The notes beneath the pieces were generated by a model that had not been told where the DNA came from, did no database searches, and saw only the letters and a list, made by a program, of their open reading frames with translations. Position numbers and translations under genes: made by a program. A stretch of DNA of 64,000 nucleotides from Tepidimonas ignava (GTDB taxonomy: Bacteria; Pseudomonadota; Gammaproteobacteria; Burkholderiales; Burkholderiaceae_C). Where the stretch lies: positions 1 through 64,000 of the forward strand of contig NZ_SMAH01000004.1 of the NCBI RefSeq assembly GCF_004342625.1. The letters run 5' to 3'. Within the stretch, counting starts at the first letter, position 1. Each line of letters opens with the position of its first letter. Positions 29,390 through 41,294 of this stretch are shown in pieces.

Positions 29390-30811
29390 ATGGGCCGCAC
29401 GCTGTACGACAAGATCTGGGACGAACACGTCGTTCACACCGAAGAGGACGGCACCGCCATCCTCTACATCGACCGCCACCTGGTGCACGAAGTCACCAGC
29501 CCGCAGGCGTTCGAAGGCCTGCGGCTGGCAGGGCGCAAGCCGTGGCGCGTCAGCTCCATCGTCGCCACCGCCGACCACAACACCCCCACCACCGGCTGGG
29601 AGCTGGGCTACGACGGCATCACCGACCCGATCAGCAAAGAGCAAATCATCACGCTGGACGCCAACATCCGCGCCTTTGGCGCCGCGGCGTACTTCCCGTT
29701 CCTCAGCCCGCGCCAGGGCATCGTGCACGTCATTGGCCCGGAAAACGGCGCCACGCTGCCGGGCATGACGGTGGTGTGTGGCGACAGCCACACCAGCACG
29801 CACGGCGCGTTCGGGGCGCTGGCGCACGGCATCGGCACCAGCGAAGTCGAGCATGTGCTGGCCACGCAAACGCTGCTGGCCAAAAAAGCCAAAAACATGC
29901 TGATCCGCGTGGAGGGCGAGCTGCCGCAGGGCTGCTCGGCCAAGGACATCGTGCTGGCCATCATCGGCAAGATCGGCACCGCCGGCGGCACCGGCCACAC
30001 GATCGAGTTCGCCGGCAGCGCCATCCGCGCGCTCAGCATGGAAGGCCGCATGACGGTGTGCAACATGGCCATCGAAGCGGGCGCGCGCGCCGGCTTGGTG
30101 GCGGTGGACGACAAGACCATCGAGTACGTGCGCGGTCGGCCGCTGGCGCCCAGCGGCGCCGAGTGGGACCAAGCGGTGGCCCACTGGCGCACGCTGCACT
30201 CCGACCCCGACGCCCACTGGGACGCGGTGGTGGAACTCGACGCGCGTCAGATTCTGCCGCAGGTGACGTGGGGCACCTCGCCCGAGATGGTGGTGCCGGT
30301 GACCGAACGCGTGCCGGACCCCGAGCGCGAGCGTGACCCGGTCAAGCGCGCCGCGATGGAGCGCGCGCTGCAGTACATGGGCCTGACGCCAGGCAAACCG
30401 ATCACCGACATCACGGTGGACAAGGTGTTCATCGGCTCGTGCACCAACAGCCGCATCGATGACCTGCGCGAGGCCGCCGCGGTGGTGCAAAAACTCGGGC
30501 GCAAGGTGGCGCGCAACGTGCGCCAGGCGCTGGTGGTGCCGGGCTCCGGTCAGGTCAAGTCGCAGGCCGAGCGCGAAGGCCTGCACGAGATCTTCCGCGC
30601 CGCGGGCTTCGAGTGGCGCGAACCTGGCTGCTCGATGTGCCTGGCGATGAACGCCGACCGGCTCGAGCCGGGCGAGCGTTGCGCCAGCACCAGCAACCGC
30701 AACTTCGAAGGCCGTCAGGGTGCCGGCGGACGCACCCACCTGGTCAGCCCGGCGATGGCCGCCGCGGCCGCCATCCACGGCCATTTTGTCGATGTCCGCC
30801 AGTTTGCCTGA
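29390..30811 (+). CDS. leuC: 3-isopropylmalate dehydratase large subunit
   Basis: With LeuD, isomerises 2- to 3-isopropylmalate in leucine synthesis using a [4Fe-4S] cluster. The 473-residue protein has [15 protein letters not shown] (about 128-142) and the cluster cysteines in FIGSCTNSR (about 347-355) and [10 protein letters not shown] (about 410-419). Start: the ATG at 29390 gives the usual [15 protein letters not shown]; no Shine-Dalgarno sequence precedes it. No leucine-rich leader peptide is visible upstream. Confidence 0.97.
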   Translation: MGRTLYDKIWDEHVVHTEEDGTAILYIDRHLVHEVTSPQAFEGLRLAGRKPWRVSSIVATADHNTPTTGWELGYDGITDPISKEQIITLDANIRAFGAAAYFPFLSPRQGIVHVIGPENGATLPGMTVVCGDSHTSTHGAFGALAHGIGTSEVEHVLATQTLLAKKAKNMLIRVEGELPQGCSAKDIVLAIIGKIGTAGGTGHTIEFAGSAIRALSMEGRMTVCNMAIEAGARAGLVAVDDKTIEYVRGRPLAPSGAEWDQAVAHWRTLHSDPDAHWDAVVELDARQILPQVTWGTSPEMVVPVTERVPDPERERDPVKRAAMERALQYMGLTPGKPITDITVDKVFIGSCTNSRIDDLREAAAVVQKLGRKVARNVRQALVVPGSGQVKSQAEREGLHEIFRAAGFEWREPGCSMCLAMNADRLEPGERCASTSNRNFEGRQGAGGRTHLVSPAMAAAAAIHGHFVDVRQFA

Positions 30812-30837
30812 GACGTTCAGACACGAGGGGAATGCAG

Positions 30838-30966
30838 ATGCAACGGCTGATCGTGACCCTGCTGGCCAGCGCCGGCCTGTGGCTGGCGGGCTGCAACACC
30901 GTCCAAGGTTTGGGCAAAGATATTCAAAAAGGTGGCCAGGTCCTGCAAGACGCGGCCAAAAAATAA
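30838..30966 (+). CDS. Entericidin-like small lipoprotein
   Basis: A 42-residue lipoprotein precursor: a short hydrophobic signal ending in the lipobox LAGC, then NTVQGLGKDIQKGGQVLQDA, which matches the entericidin A/B pattern of small amphipathic lipoproteins. GAGGGG (30825-30830) is spaced seven bases from the ATG at 30838, so this start is preferred over the ATG at 30832. The stop is immediately before the leuD ATG. Entericidins are linked to stationary-phase envelope stress, but the reason for its place inside the leu operon is unknown. Confidence 0.85.
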   Translation: MQRLIVTLLASAGLWLAGCNTVQGLGKDIQKGGQVLQDAAKK

Positions 30967-32762
<1,796 letters not shown>

Positions 32763-32799
32763 TGGCGGCGCGGTCAGCCTGCGGTCAGCAAGGCTACGC

Positions 32800-32805
32800 T
32801 ACAAT
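32800..32805 (+). promoter_or_regulatory. Candidate -10 box for the asd leader
   Basis: TACAAT lies 38 bp after the leuB stop and six bases before the ATG at 32812, so a transcript from it would begin at or very near that ATG. No convincing -35 hexamer is present at the expected distance. The same TACAAT occurs before yqgE and in the leuC upstream region. Confidence 0.4.
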
Positions 32806-32811
32806 GAAACG

Positions 32812-32919
32812 ATGACGATGATGGCCCCCTCCTCTGCGGCACCGGCTGGATGCACTGCCAAGCGCACGGCGGTGGTGGCGCGCGCCATCATCAAAACCAC
32901 GACCACGATTACCGGCTGA
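32812..32919 (+). CDS. Candidate Thr/Ile-rich leader peptide upstream of asd
   Basis: A 35-codon frame starts ATG ACG ATG ATG and ends with [10 protein letters not shown] followed directly by TGA (32917-32919). Five of its last nine coding residues before the final Gly are Thr and three are Ile, an arrangement like the ThrL leader of enterobacteria, in which ribosome stalling at Thr/Ile codons controls downstream genes. The next gene, asd, makes the precursor of Thr, Ile, Met and Lys; the one Lys in the run fits too. There is no Shine-Dalgarno sequence, but a -10-like TACAAT ends six bases before the first ATG, so the frame may be read from a leaderless transcript. The bases are triplet-repetitive, and another frame reads as His-rich, so chance cannot be excluded. 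Confidence 0.5.
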   Translation: MTMMAPSSAAPAGCTAKRTAVVARAIIKTTTTITG

Positions 32920-32965
32920 CACCAGCCTGGTTCGTCGTGCGCCCACCCCGGCCTGACGAGCCGGG
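32911..32965 (+). promoter_or_regulatory. Possible alternative RNA structures after the leader
   Basis: Around the leader stop codon, CCGGCT (32912-32917) can pair with AGCCGG (32959-32964), while CCCGGC (32947-32952) can instead pair with GCCGGG (32960-32965); these pairings exclude each other. A smaller GGCT/AGCC hairpin overlaps the stop codon itself. Such exclusive pairings are expected in attenuators, but no T-run follows the second hairpin, so it is not a standard intrinsic terminator. Confidence 0.3.
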
Positions 32966-33011
32966 CAGTAGCAAGGAACCTTCCACCTCCTCCACTGAAA
33001 GGGCACACGCG

Positions 33012-34130
33012 ATGAGCAATGTTGGCAACCTGGTCGGCCTGGTCGGCTGGCGCGGCATGGTCGGCTCGGTCCTGATGGACCGCATGCAGGCCGAGGGTGA
33101 CTTCGACCTGATCGAGCCGGTGTTTTTCTCCACCTCCAACGCCGGTGGCCCCGCACCGGCGCAAGCCAAGACGCACCGCACGCTGCGCGACGCGCACGAC
33201 ATCCAGGCACTGGCGCAGTGCGACATCATCATCACCTGCCAGGGCGGCGACTACACCAAAGCGGTGTTCCCCCAGCTGCGCGCCGCCGGCTGGCAAGGGC
33301 ACTGGATCGACGCCGCCAGCGCCCTGCGCATGGAGCCCGACGCCGTCATTGTGCTCGACCCGGTCAACGAACACGTGATCCGCAAGGCGCTGGCCAACGG
33401 CGGCAACAACTGGATCGGCGGCAACTGCACCAACTCGATCCTGCTGATGGGCCTGGGCGGGCTGTTCCGCGAGAACCTGGTCGAGTGGGTCAGCTCGATG
33501 ACCTACCAAGCCGCCAGCGGCGCCGGCGCCAACAACATGCGCGAACTGCTCAAGGGCATGGGCGTTATCCACGCCGCGGTGGCCGACGAGCTGGCCGACC
33601 CCGCTTCGGCGATTCTGGAGATCGACCGCAAGGTGGCCAAGGCCATCCGCGAGGATGTGCCAACCGAGTTCTTCGGTGCGCCGCTGGCGGGCAGCCTGAT
33701 CCCCTGGATCGACGTGCAACTGCCCAACGGCCAGTCCAAGGAAGAGTGGAAGGGCCAGGCCGAGGTCAACAAAATCCTGGGCACCACGCAGACCATCCCG
33801 GTCGACGGGTTGTGCGTGCGCATCGGCGCGATGCGCTGCCACAGCCTGGCGCTGACCGTCAAGCTCACGCGCGATGTGCCGCTGCCGGAGGTCGAGGCCA
33901 TCATCCAGAGCGGCAACCCGTGGGTCAAATGGGTGCCCAACGACCGCGCGATCACCGTGCGCGAGCTCACCCCGGCGTCGATCACCGGCACGCTGCAAGT
34001 GGGCGTGGGCCGCGTGCGCAAGCTCAACATGGGGCCGCAGTACCTGTCCGCGTTCGTGATTGGCGACCAACTGCTGTGGGGCGCGGCCGAACCGCTGCGG
34101 CGCATGCTGCGCATCCTGCTGGGCGCCTGA
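33012..34130 (+). CDS. asd: Aspartate-semialdehyde dehydrogenase
   Basis: Reduces aspartyl phosphate to the semialdehyde that feeds lysine, diaminopimelate, threonine, isoleucine and methionine synthesis. The 372-residue protein has the NADP-binding [14 protein letters not shown] (about 8-21), the catalytic Cys in [13 protein letters not shown] (about 136-148) and [12 protein letters not shown] (about 167-178). Length and motifs match the proteobacterial type. An AAAGGG site lies eight bases before the ATG. The 249 bp upstream contain the Thr/Ile-rich leader frame. Confidence 0.97.
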   Translation: MSNVGNLVGLVGWRGMVGSVLMDRMQAEGDFDLIEPVFFSTSNAGGPAPAQAKTHRTLRDAHDIQALAQCDIIITCQGGDYTKAVFPQLRAAGWQGHWIDAASALRMEPDAVIVLDPVNEHVIRKALANGGNNWIGGNCTNSILLMGLGGLFRENLVEWVSSMTYQAASGAGANNMRELLKGMGVIHAAVADELADPASAILEIDRKVAKAIREDVPTEFFGAPLAGSLIPWIDVQLPNGQSKEEWKGQAEVNKILGTTQTIPVDGLCVRIGAMRCHSLALTVKLTRDVPLPEVEAIIQSGNPWVKWVPNDRAITVRELTPASITGTLQVGVGRVRKLNMGPQYLSAFVIGDQLLWGAAEPLRRMLRILLGA

Positions 34131-34305
34131 GCGCCCGGCCCCAGGCGCGCGCCGTTGTGTCGGGGCAACGGTTGACCCCACCGCGGGCGCGGCGGCGCGG
34201 GCCGGCCCCGTGACGCCGCGCGCACCGCGCCGCCCTGCGGTACTATGATGGCGGCATCGTGCACGCACCGTGCGCCGGTGCGGCCATTCCTGCCGAGGAG
34301 CGCCC

Positions 34306-36699
34306 GTGTCCATGCTCGAACGTCACCCTCCGACGACGCCGCCCGCGCGTGGCTGGCGTCATGTCGCGCTCGCGGCGGCCCTGAGCCTGGGCGTGGCCAG
34401 CAACGCCTGGGCGCTGGCGTTGGGGCGCGTCAGCGTGCAGTCGCCGCTGGGCGAGCCGCTGCGCGCCGAAATCGACATCCCGGCCATCACCGACGCCGAA
34501 GCCGCCACCCTCACGTTGGAGATCGCGGGGCCCGAACGCTACCGCTCCACCAGCCTGGAGTGGGCCCCGTGGCTGCGTGACGTCCAACTGGAACTGCAAC
34601 GCCGGCCCGATGGCCGCACGGTGGTGCTGGTGCGCAGCAACCGGCCGATCACCGAACCGTTTTTGGATCTGGTCGTCGTGGCCCGCTGGGCGGGGGGCGA
34701 ACTGTTGCGCGGGTACACGTTGTTGTTCGACCCGCCCAACCTGCGCCCCCCCGCGCCCGTGGTGCCGATGGTGGGCGCACCGCCGGCCGGGCCGGAGCAG
34801 CCGGCTACGGCGCCCGCACCCGCGGCTGCGGTGGCGCCGGCCACCCCGCCCGCCCCTGCAGGGGTGCGCGGCGCGGCCGCGCCGCCGCCCCAGCGCCCCG
34901 CGGTGACGGCGGACGAGCGGCGCGTCAAGGTTCGGCCGGGCGACACCGCCGGGCGCCTGGCGCAGGCGCATCGGCCGGCCGATGTGACGCTGGAGCAAAT
35001 GCTGGTGGCCATGCTGCGCGCCAACCCGCAGGCGTTCATCCGGGGCAACGTGCACCTGCTCAAAGCCGGCGCGGTGCTCGACATGCCCGACGCCGAGGCC
35101 GCGCGTGGCGTCGACGCCGGCGAGGCACGTCGGCTCGTGGCCGCCCAGACCCAGGATTTCGACGCCTACCGCCGGCGTTTGGCGGCGGCAGCCCCCGCGC
35201 AGCGCAGCGACGCCCCGGGCCAGCAGGCGCAGGGTGGCGTCGAAGCCGCCGTGGCCGACACCAAGCCGCAGGCCAACGCCGCGGACAAGCTCACCCTGAG
35301 CAAACCCGGCGCCGATGACGCCGCGGCCCGCGTGATGGCCGAACGCCAGCAGGCCGAACAACAACAGCGCGCCGCCGAGCTGGAACGCAACCTGCGCGAG
35401 CTGGAGCAGCTGCGCCAGCAAGCGCAGGCCACGCCGCCGGCCAGCGCCGATGCGCCGACCACGCCCCCGCCCGCAGCCGAGGCCCCGGCCGCCCCACCCG
35501 CGGCCAACGAACCCGCCCCTGCACCCGCACCGTCGGCACCCGCCGCCCCACCGCCGCCCGCGGCGGCGGCCGTGCCGGCACCGGCAGCCCCGCCCGCCCC
35601 GCAGGAAGGCCCGGTGCAGGCGGTGCTGCAACACCCCTGGACGCTGCCCGGCGCCGGCGCGGTGGTGGTGTTGTTGGGGGCGCTCGCGGCGCTGCGCTGG
35701 CGCCAGCGCCGCCGGCAGGCCGCCACCGACGACGAAGGGCCAGCCGCCGCGGCCGTTGCGGCGACCGAGCCCCTGGCCCACGAAGCCGACACCGCGGCGC
35801 CGGCCGACGCGCTCGACACCGACGCCCCGGTCGACCCGGTGGCCGAAGCGGACGTGTACCTCTCGTACGGCCGCGACGCCCAGGCCGAGGACCTGTTGCG
35901 CGAAGCGCTGCAGGCCGACCCGCAGCGGCTCGACGCCCGGCTCAAGCTGCTGCAGATCCTGGCCCAGCGCCGCGACACCGCAGGCTTTGAAGCCGAAGCG
36001 CGCGCGCTGCAACCCTTGGCCGACGCTGCCACGTGGGCGCAGGTGTGCGAGCAAGGGCGTGCCCTCGACCCCGACAACCCGCTCTACGGACCGGGTGCGG
36101 GCTCTGGCGACGCCAGCGCGTCGGCGCCCGCCGCCGAAGACGAATTGCCGACGCTGGACTTGGCGCTGGACACGGTGGACGCCACCGCGCAGGCCGGCGA
36201 CTCGGCGCTGGACGTCGACGTGGCGCTGGACAGCACGCTGGGTGCGGACAACGACGCCCCCGCCGCGGCCGCACCGACGGCGCCGCCCACCGACACCGAG
36301 CCGAGCCCACAGGCGGCGACCGACGACCTCGGGCTGGACTTCGACCTTGACCTCGCGCCCGCGGCGGCGGCTCCGGCCGAAACCCCACCTGCGCCCGCCA
36401 CACTGCCGCCGGAGGTGGCGGAGCTGTCGCTGGACCTGCCGGTGGACGAAAGCACCGAGGCTGCGCCGCTGCCAGAGTTGCCGGCGCAAGCGGCACCCGA
36501 GCCCTCCAGCGAGGAAGGCGTCGCCAGCGCCGAACCCGCCATCGACCAGGACCCGCTGGAAACCAAGCTGTCGCTGGCGCGCGAATTCGAGGCCATCGGC
36601 GACGTCGACGGCGCGCGCATCCTGGCCGAAGAGGTGCTGGCCGAAGCGCAGGGGGCGCTGCGTGAGCGTGCCCAGGCCTTCCTGGCGCAGCTGGGCTGA
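34306..36699 (+). CDS. fimV: FimV/HubP-type pole and pilus assembly protein
   Basis: A large inner-membrane protein of about 797 residues involved in polar localisation, type IV pilus assembly and twitching motility in relatives. A signal segment (to about 46) precedes the conserved N-terminal FimV region starting ALGRVSVQSPLGEPLRAEI, then a LysM-like peptidoglycan-binding domain (about 205-265), a coiled coil rich in Gln/Glu (about 343-380), a Pro/Ala linker, one transmembrane helix (about 445-465), a TPR-like segment, acidic repeats with LDLAL/LDFDL motifs, and the C-terminal FimV domain DPLETKLSLAREFEAIGD. The GTG at 34306 is favoured over ATG 34312 because GAGGAG lies five bases upstream. 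Confidence 0.92.
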   Translation: MSMLERHPPTTPPARGWRHVALAAALSLGVASNAWALALGRVSVQSPLGEPLRAEIDIPAITDAEAATLTLEIAGPERYRSTSLEWAPWLRDVQLELQRRPDGRTVVLVRSNRPITEPFLDLVVVARWAGGELLRGYTLLFDPPNLRPPAPVVPMVGAPPAGPEQPATAPAPAAAVAPATPPAPAGVRGAAAPPPQRPAVTADERRVKVRPGDTAGRLAQAHRPADVTLEQMLVAMLRANPQAFIRGNVHLLKAGAVLDMPDAEAARGVDAGEARRLVAAQTQDFDAYRRRLAAAAPAQRSDAPGQQAQGGVEAAVADTKPQANAADKLTLSKPGADDAAARVMAERQQAEQQQRAAELERNLRELEQLRQQAQATPPASADAPTTPPPAAEAPAAPPAANEPAPAPAPSAPAAPPPPAAAAVPAPAAPPAPQEGPVQAVLQHPWTLPGAGAVVVLLGALAALRWRQRRRQAATDDEGPAAAAVAATEPLAHEADTAAPADALDTDAPVDPVAEADVYLSYGRDAQAEDLLREALQADPQRLDARLKLLQILAQRRDTAGFEAEARALQPLADAATWAQVCEQGRALDPDNPLYGPGAGSGDASASAPAAEDELPTLDLALDTVDATAQAGDSALDVDVALDSTLGADNDAPAAAAPTAPPTDTEPSPQAATDDLGLDFDLDLAPAAAAPAETPPAPATLPPEVAELSLDLPVDESTEAAPLPELPAQAAPEPSSEEGVASAEPAIDQDPLETKLSLAREFEAIGDVDGARILAEEVLAEAQGALRERAQAFLAQLG

Positions 36700-36711
36700 C
36701 GCCGCCACGGC

Positions 36712-37506
36712 ATGACGGCACGCATCGCGCTGGGCATCAGCTACCTGGGCACGGCCTACCAGGGCTGGCAAAGCCAGCCCAGCGGGGCCACGGTGCAGGA
36801 TCACCTGGAGCGTGCGCTGGCGGCCTTTGCGGCTGTGCCCACGGTGGCCACGGTGTGCGCCGGCCGCACCGACACCGGCGTGCACGGCCTCAACCAGGTG
36901 GTGCACTTCGACGCGCCGGTGACGCGCGAGCTGTTTTCGTGGGTGCGGGGGGTCAACCGCTACCTGCCACCCGACATCGCGGTGCAGTGGGCCCGCACCG
37001 TGCCGTCCACCTTTCACGCGCGCAACAGCGCGCGCGCGCGCCGTTACGCCTACGTGCTGCTGGAATCACCGGTACGCCCCAGCGTCGAAGCCGGGCGCGT
37101 CGGGTGGGTGTTTCGGCCGTTGGCGCTGCAGCCGATGCAGCAGGCCGCGCAGCACCTGCTGGGCGAGCACGACTTCAGCGCCTTTCGCGCCGCGCAATGC
37201 CAAGCCCACTCCCCGATCAAAACCTTGTACCGCATCGACATCGCGCGCCGCGGCCCCTATTGGCGCTTCGACTTCGAGGCCAACGCGTTTTTGCACCACA
37301 TGATCCGCAACATCATGGGCTGCCTGATCGCGGTGGGCCAGGGCCTGCGTCCGCCGTCGTGGCTGGCCGAGGTGCGCGACGCCCGCCGGCGCGACGTCGC
37401 CGCCCCCACCTTCGCCCCGGATGGGCTGTACTTCCTGGGACCACGCTACGACGCGGCGCTCGGGTTGCCCGAGCGCACCCCCGCGTTCGACTGGCTGCCG
37501 CTGTAA
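36712..37506 (+). CDS. truA: tRNA pseudouridine(38-40) synthase
   Basis: Makes pseudouridine at positions 38-40 of the tRNA anticodon arm. The 264-residue protein has the catalytic Asp in [15 protein letters not shown] (about 49-63), and the family motifs [15 protein letters not shown] (about 102-116) and [11 protein letters not shown] (about 193-203). It lies between fimV and trpF, the usual place in this lineage. Confidence 0.97.
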   Translation: MTARIALGISYLGTAYQGWQSQPSGATVQDHLERALAAFAAVPTVATVCAGRTDTGVHGLNQVVHFDAPVTRELFSWVRGVNRYLPPDIAVQWARTVPSTFHARNSARARRYAYVLLESPVRPSVEAGRVGWVFRPLALQPMQQAAQHLLGEHDFSAFRAAQCQAHSPIKTLYRIDIARRGPYWRFDFEANAFLHHMIRNIMGCLIAVGQGLRPPSWLAEVRDARRRDVAAPTFAPDGLYFLGPRYDAALGLPERTPAFDWLPL

Positions 37507-37519
37507 CCCCGCCCACCCC

Positions 37520-38203
37520 ATGCCACACCGCACCCGCATCAAAATCTGTGGCCTCACGCGCGAGGCCGACGTCGAACACGCCGCCGCCGCGGGCGCCGAC
37601 GCGGTGGGGTTCGTGCTGTACGCGGCCAGCCCGCGCGCTGTCACGCCGCAGCGCGCCGGGGCGTTGGCGCGGCGCTTGCCGGCGTTCGTCACCCCGGTGC
37701 TGCTGTTCGTCAACGCCACCGCGGCCGAGGTCGACGCCGCGCTGCAGGCGGTGCCGCACGCGGTGCTGCAATTCCACGGCGACGAAACCCCAGCCCAGTG
37801 CGCCGCGCTGGCGCGGGGGCGCGCCTGGCTGCGGGCGGCGCGCATTCCCCTGGGGGCCGGCGCGGCTGGCTTCGATCTTCTAGAATACGCCGATCGGTTC
37901 GCTGCCGCGGCCGGGCTGGTGGTCGACGCCCAGGTGCCCGGCTATGGCGGTGGCGGCCATGCCTTCGACTGGAACGCGCTGCCGTGGTCACACCCTCGAC
38001 TTCGCGCCGCCGCTCGGGTCGTTTTGTCTGGTGGACTCACACCCGCAAATGTGACCGATGGCGTGCGGCTCGTGCGCCCTTGGGGCGTTGACGTCTCGTC
38101 GGGCGTCGAAGCCGCCAAGGGCGTCAAAGATGCCGCGCTCGTGTCCGCCTTCATCGCCGCCGTGCGGCGCGCGGACGCTGAGCTTGCCAACACCCCTTCG
38201 TGA
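37520..38203 (+). CDS. trpF: Phosphoribosylanthranilate isomerase
   Basis: Third-step isomerase of tryptophan synthesis, a small TIM barrel of 227 residues. [14 protein letters not shown] (about 8-21) carries the catalytic Cys; the catalytic Asp is in [18 protein letters not shown] (about 133-150), and [10 protein letters not shown] (about 169-178) is the phosphate-binding segment. The ATG lies 13 bp after truA. trpF, trpB and trpA form a compact block. Confidence 0.96.
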   Translation: MPHRTRIKICGLTREADVEHAAAAGADAVGFVLYAASPRAVTPQRAGALARRLPAFVTPVLLFVNATAAEVDAALQAVPHAVLQFHGDETPAQCAALARGRAWLRAARIPLGAGAAGFDLLEYADRFAAAAGLVVDAQVPGYGGGGHAFDWNALPWSHPRLRAAARVVLSGGLTPANVTDGVRLVRPWGVDVSSGVEAAKGVKDAALVSAFIAAVRRADAELANTPS

Positions 38204-38210
38204 CCCCACC

Positions 38211-39491
38211 ATGACCACGTACTCCCTTCCCGACGCCCAGGGCCACTTCGGCCCCTACGGCGGGCGCTTCGTCAGCGAAACGCTGACCCACGCCATCGAC
38301 GAGCTGTGCGCCGCCTACGAACGCTGGCGCGCCGACCCCGAATTCCAGCGTGAGTTTCAGCACGAGCTCAAGCATTTCGTTGGCCGGCCCTCGCCGATCT
38401 ACCACGCGGCGCGCCTCAGCCGCGAGCTGGGCGGCGCGCAAATCCTGCTCAAGCGCGAAGACCTCAACCACACCGGCGCGCACAAAATCAACAACGTCAT
38501 CGGCCAGGCGATGCTGGCGCGGCGCATGGGCAAGCCGCGCGTCATCGCCGAAACCGGGGCCGGCCAGCACGGCGTGGCCACCGCCACCATCTGCGCCCGC
38601 TACGGGCTGGAGTGCGTGGTGTACATGGGGGCTGAGGACGTCAAGCGCCAAAGCCCCAACGTCTACCGCATGAAGCTGCTGGGCGCCACCGTGGTGCCGG
38701 TCACCTCGGGCAGCCAGACGCTCAAGGACGCGCTCAACGAAGCGCTGCGCGACTGGGTGACCCACGTCGAGCGCACGTTCTACATCATCGGCACGGTGGC
38801 CGGCCCGCACCCCTACCCGATGATGGTGCGCGACTTTCAAAGCGTCATCGGGCAGGAATGCCTGCAGCAGATGCCCGAGATGCTGGCCGAGCTGGGGCTG
38901 CCCGGCCACGGCGGTCCGCACCCGGACGTGGTGGTGGCCTGTGTCGGCGGTGGCAGCAACGCCATGGGCATTTTTTACCCCTACATCCCGCACGAGCAGG
39001 TGCGCCTGGTGGGGGTGGAGGCGGCGGGCGCAGGGCTGGACAGCGGGCGCCACGCCGCCTCGCTGCAGCGCGGCGCGCCCGGGGTGCTGCACGGCAACCG
39101 CACCTACGTGCTGCAAAACGCGGATGGTCAAATCACCGAAACGCACAGCATCAGCGCGGGGCTGGACTACCCCGGCGTCGGTCCGGAGCACGCGTGGCTC
39201 AAGGACAGCGGGCGCGCCCAGTACGTGGGCGTGACCGACGACGAGGCGCTGGCGGCGTTTCACCGCTTGGCGCGCACCGAAGGCATCATTCCCGCGCTGG
39301 AGTCCAGCCATGCGGTGGCGTACGCGATCAAGCTTGCCCCGACGCTGCGGCCCGACCAGACGATTCTGGTCAACCTCTCGGGCCGGGGCGACAAGGACAT
39401 CGGCACCGTGGCGGACCTCAGCGGCGCGGACTTTTACTGCCGCCCGAGCTGCCGCGGCCAGGCCGTCAAAACCGCCGGAGGTGCCCGATGA
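38211..39491 (+). CDS. trpB: Tryptophan synthase beta subunit
   Basis: Joins indole with serine to form tryptophan. The 426-residue protein has [13 protein letters not shown] (about 13-25), the PLP Lys in [12 protein letters not shown] (about 86-97), [14 protein letters not shown] (about 114-127) and [10 protein letters not shown] (about 246-255). The TrpB1 type is indicated by motifs and length. Its last codons overlap trpA by 4 bp. Confidence 0.98.
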   Translation: MTTYSLPDAQGHFGPYGGRFVSETLTHAIDELCAAYERWRADPEFQREFQHELKHFVGRPSPIYHAARLSRELGGAQILLKREDLNHTGAHKINNVIGQAMLARRMGKPRVIAETGAGQHGVATATICARYGLECVVYMGAEDVKRQSPNVYRMKLLGATVVPVTSGSQTLKDALNEALRDWVTHVERTFYIIGTVAGPHPYPMMVRDFQSVIGQECLQQMPEMLAELGLPGHGGPHPDVVVACVGGGSNAMGIFYPYIPHEQVRLVGVEAAGAGLDSGRHAASLQRGAPGVLHGNRTYVLQNADGQITETHSISAGLDYPGVGPEHAWLKDSGRAQYVGVTDDEALAAFHRLARTEGIIPALESSHAVAYAIKLAPTLRPDQTILVNLSGRGDKDIGTVADLSGADFYCRPSCRGQAVKTAGGAR

Positions 39492-40324
39492 GCCGCCTTG
39501 CCCCCACGTTCGAGCGCCTGCGCGCGCAAGGGCGGCGCGCCCTGATCCCGTTTGTGACCGCAGGCTTTCCTGACCCCACGCTGACCCCGGCCGTGCTGGA
39601 CGCGCTGGTGGCCGGCGGGGCCGACGTCATCGAGCTGGGCGTGCCGTTTTCCGACCCGATGGCCGACGGCCCCGTGATCCAGCGCGCCGGCGAGCGGGCG
39701 CTGGCCGCCGGCGTGGACCTGGCGCGGGTGCTGGCGATGGCGCACGACTTCCGCGCCCGCCATGCGGATGTGCCGCTGGTATTGATGGGCTACGCCAACC
39801 CAATCGAGGCCTGGGAGCTGCGCCACGGCGCGGGCAGCTTCGCACGCGCCGCGGCGCAGGCCGGCGTCGATGGCGTGCTGGTGGTGGACTACCCGCCCGA
39901 GGAATGCGCCGAATTTGCCGCCACGCTGCGCGCGCACGGGCTGGACCTGATCTTTTTGCTCGCGCCCACCAGCACCGAGGCGCGCATGGCCCAGGTGGGC
40001 GCGCTGGCCAGCGGCTACGTGTACTACGTGTCGCTCAAAGGCGTCACCGGGGCGGCGCACCTGGACACCGCCGCGGTGGAGGCGATGCTGCCGCGCATCC
40101 GCGCCCACGTGCGGGTGCCGGTTGGGGTGGGCTTTGGCATCCGCGACGCCGCCAGCGCCCAGGCGGTCGGCCGCCACGCCGACGCGGTGGTGATCGGCAC
40201 ACGCCTGATCCAGGTGCTGGACGAGGCCCCTCCGCAGGCGGCGGCTGGGGCGGCCCAAGCGCTGGTGCGCGAGCTGCGCGCGGCGTTGGACGCCCTGCCC
40301 CCCCTTGGCGCGGCTGGCGCATAA
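39488..40324 (+). CDS. trpA: Tryptophan synthase alpha subunit
   Basis: Cleaves indole-3-glycerol phosphate to indole, which passes to TrpB through the complex tunnel. The 278-residue protein has the catalytic Glu in [14 protein letters not shown] (about 49-62), MGYANPI (about 100-106), the second catalytic residue in VVDYPPEE (about 129-136) and [12 protein letters not shown] (about 214-225). Coupled to trpB by ATGA. Confidence 0.98.
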   Translation: MSRLAPTFERLRAQGRRALIPFVTAGFPDPTLTPAVLDALVAGGADVIELGVPFSDPMADGPVIQRAGERALAAGVDLARVLAMAHDFRARHADVPLVLMGYANPIEAWELRHGAGSFARAAAQAGVDGVLVVDYPPEECAEFAATLRAHGLDLIFLLAPTSTEARMAQVGALASGYVYYVSLKGVTGAAHLDTAAVEAMLPRIRAHVRVPVGVGFGIRDAASAQAVGRHADAVVIGTRLIQVLDEAPPQAAAGAAQALVRELRAALDALPPLGAAGA

Positions 40325-40384
40325 TCGCGGCCACGACGGCGCCGCGCCCCGCGCGGGCGTGGCGCCCCCACGCAAGGAGTTGCC

Positions 40385-41248
40385 ATGTCCTGGCTGGAAA
40401 AATTGCTGCCCCCCAAAATCAGCGGCGGCGCGCGCCGCAGCATCCCCGAGGGCCTGTGGGTCAAGTGCCCCAGCTGCGACGCGGTGCTGTACAAGGCCGA
40501 CCTGGAAAAGAACCTCAACGTCTGCCCGCACTGCGCCCATCACCACCGCATCGGTGCGCGCGCGCGGCTGGACGCTTTCCTGGACCCCGAAGGTCGCTAC
40601 GAAATCGGCCAGGAGGTGCTGCCGGTCGATGCGCTGAAGTTCAAAGACAGCCGCAAATACCCCGAGCGCCTCAAGGAAGCGCTGGAGGCCACCGGCGAGA
40701 CCGACGCGCTGATCGTGATGGGTGGCGCGGTGCACTCGCTGCCGGTGGTGGTGGCGTGCTTCGAATTCGATTTCATGGGCGGCTCGATGGGCTCGGTGGT
40801 GGGCGAGCGCTTCGTGCGCGGCGTGCACAACGCCATCGAGCAACGCGTGCCGTTCATTTGCTTCACCGCCACTGGCGGCGCCCGCATGCAGGAAGGGCTG
40901 CTGAGCCTGATGCAAATGGCCAAGACCAACGCGGCGCTGACGCGGCTGGCCCAGCAACGCTTGCCGTTCATCAGCATCCTGACCGACCCGACGATGGGGG
41001 GCGTGTCGGCCAGCTTTGCCTTCATGGGCGACGTCGTCATCGCCGAACCCAAGGCGCTGATCGGCTTTGCCGGCCCGCGCGTGATCGAAAATACCGTCCG
41101 TGTCAAGCTGCCCGAGGGCTTTCAGCGCGCCGAGTTCCTGCTGCAAAAAGGCGCCATCGACATGATCTGCGACCGACGGGAACTGCGCAGCACCGTGGCC
41201 AACGTGCTGGCGATGCTGACGCGCCAAAGCGCCGACGCGGTGGCTTGA
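40385..41248 (+). CDS. accD: Acetyl-CoA carboxylase carboxyltransferase subunit beta
   Basis: Beta part of the carboxyltransferase that makes malonyl-CoA. The 287-residue protein has the N-terminal four-Cys zinc finger (CPSC at about 29-32 and CPHC at about 48-51) and the crotonase-like core with [15 protein letters not shown] (about 133-147) and [18 protein letters not shown] (about 159-176). In relatives folC usually follows accD; here the convergent AAA-ATPase copy 2 takes that place. AAGGAG precedes the ATG. Confidence 0.97.
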   Translation: MSWLEKLLPPKISGGARRSIPEGLWVKCPSCDAVLYKADLEKNLNVCPHCAHHHRIGARARLDAFLDPEGRYEIGQEVLPVDALKFKDSRKYPERLKEALEATGETDALIVMGGAVHSLPVVVACFEFDFMGGSMGSVVGERFVRGVHNAIEQRVPFICFTATGGARMQEGLLSLMQMAKTNAALTRLAQQRLPFISILTDPTMGGVSASFAFMGDVVIAEPKALIGFAGPRVIENTVRVKLPEGFQRAEFLLQKGAIDMICDRRELRSTVANVLAMLTRQSADAVA

Positions 41249-41294
41249 CCTGGACGCTGGACGGCCTGTGCACGCACTCGACACCCCGAGCGCG

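Noticed and set aside
32850-33011. His-rich reading (HHQNHDHD) upstream of asd as a histidine leader
   Set aside because: It is the asd frame read upstream, runs into asd without a stop and has no his genes nearby; the Thr/Ile frame has its own starts and a stop and fits the pathway better.
34243-37017. Long minus-strand open frame across fimV
   Set aside because: Shadow of the Ala/Pro-rich fimV; low-complexity Gly/Arg sequence only.
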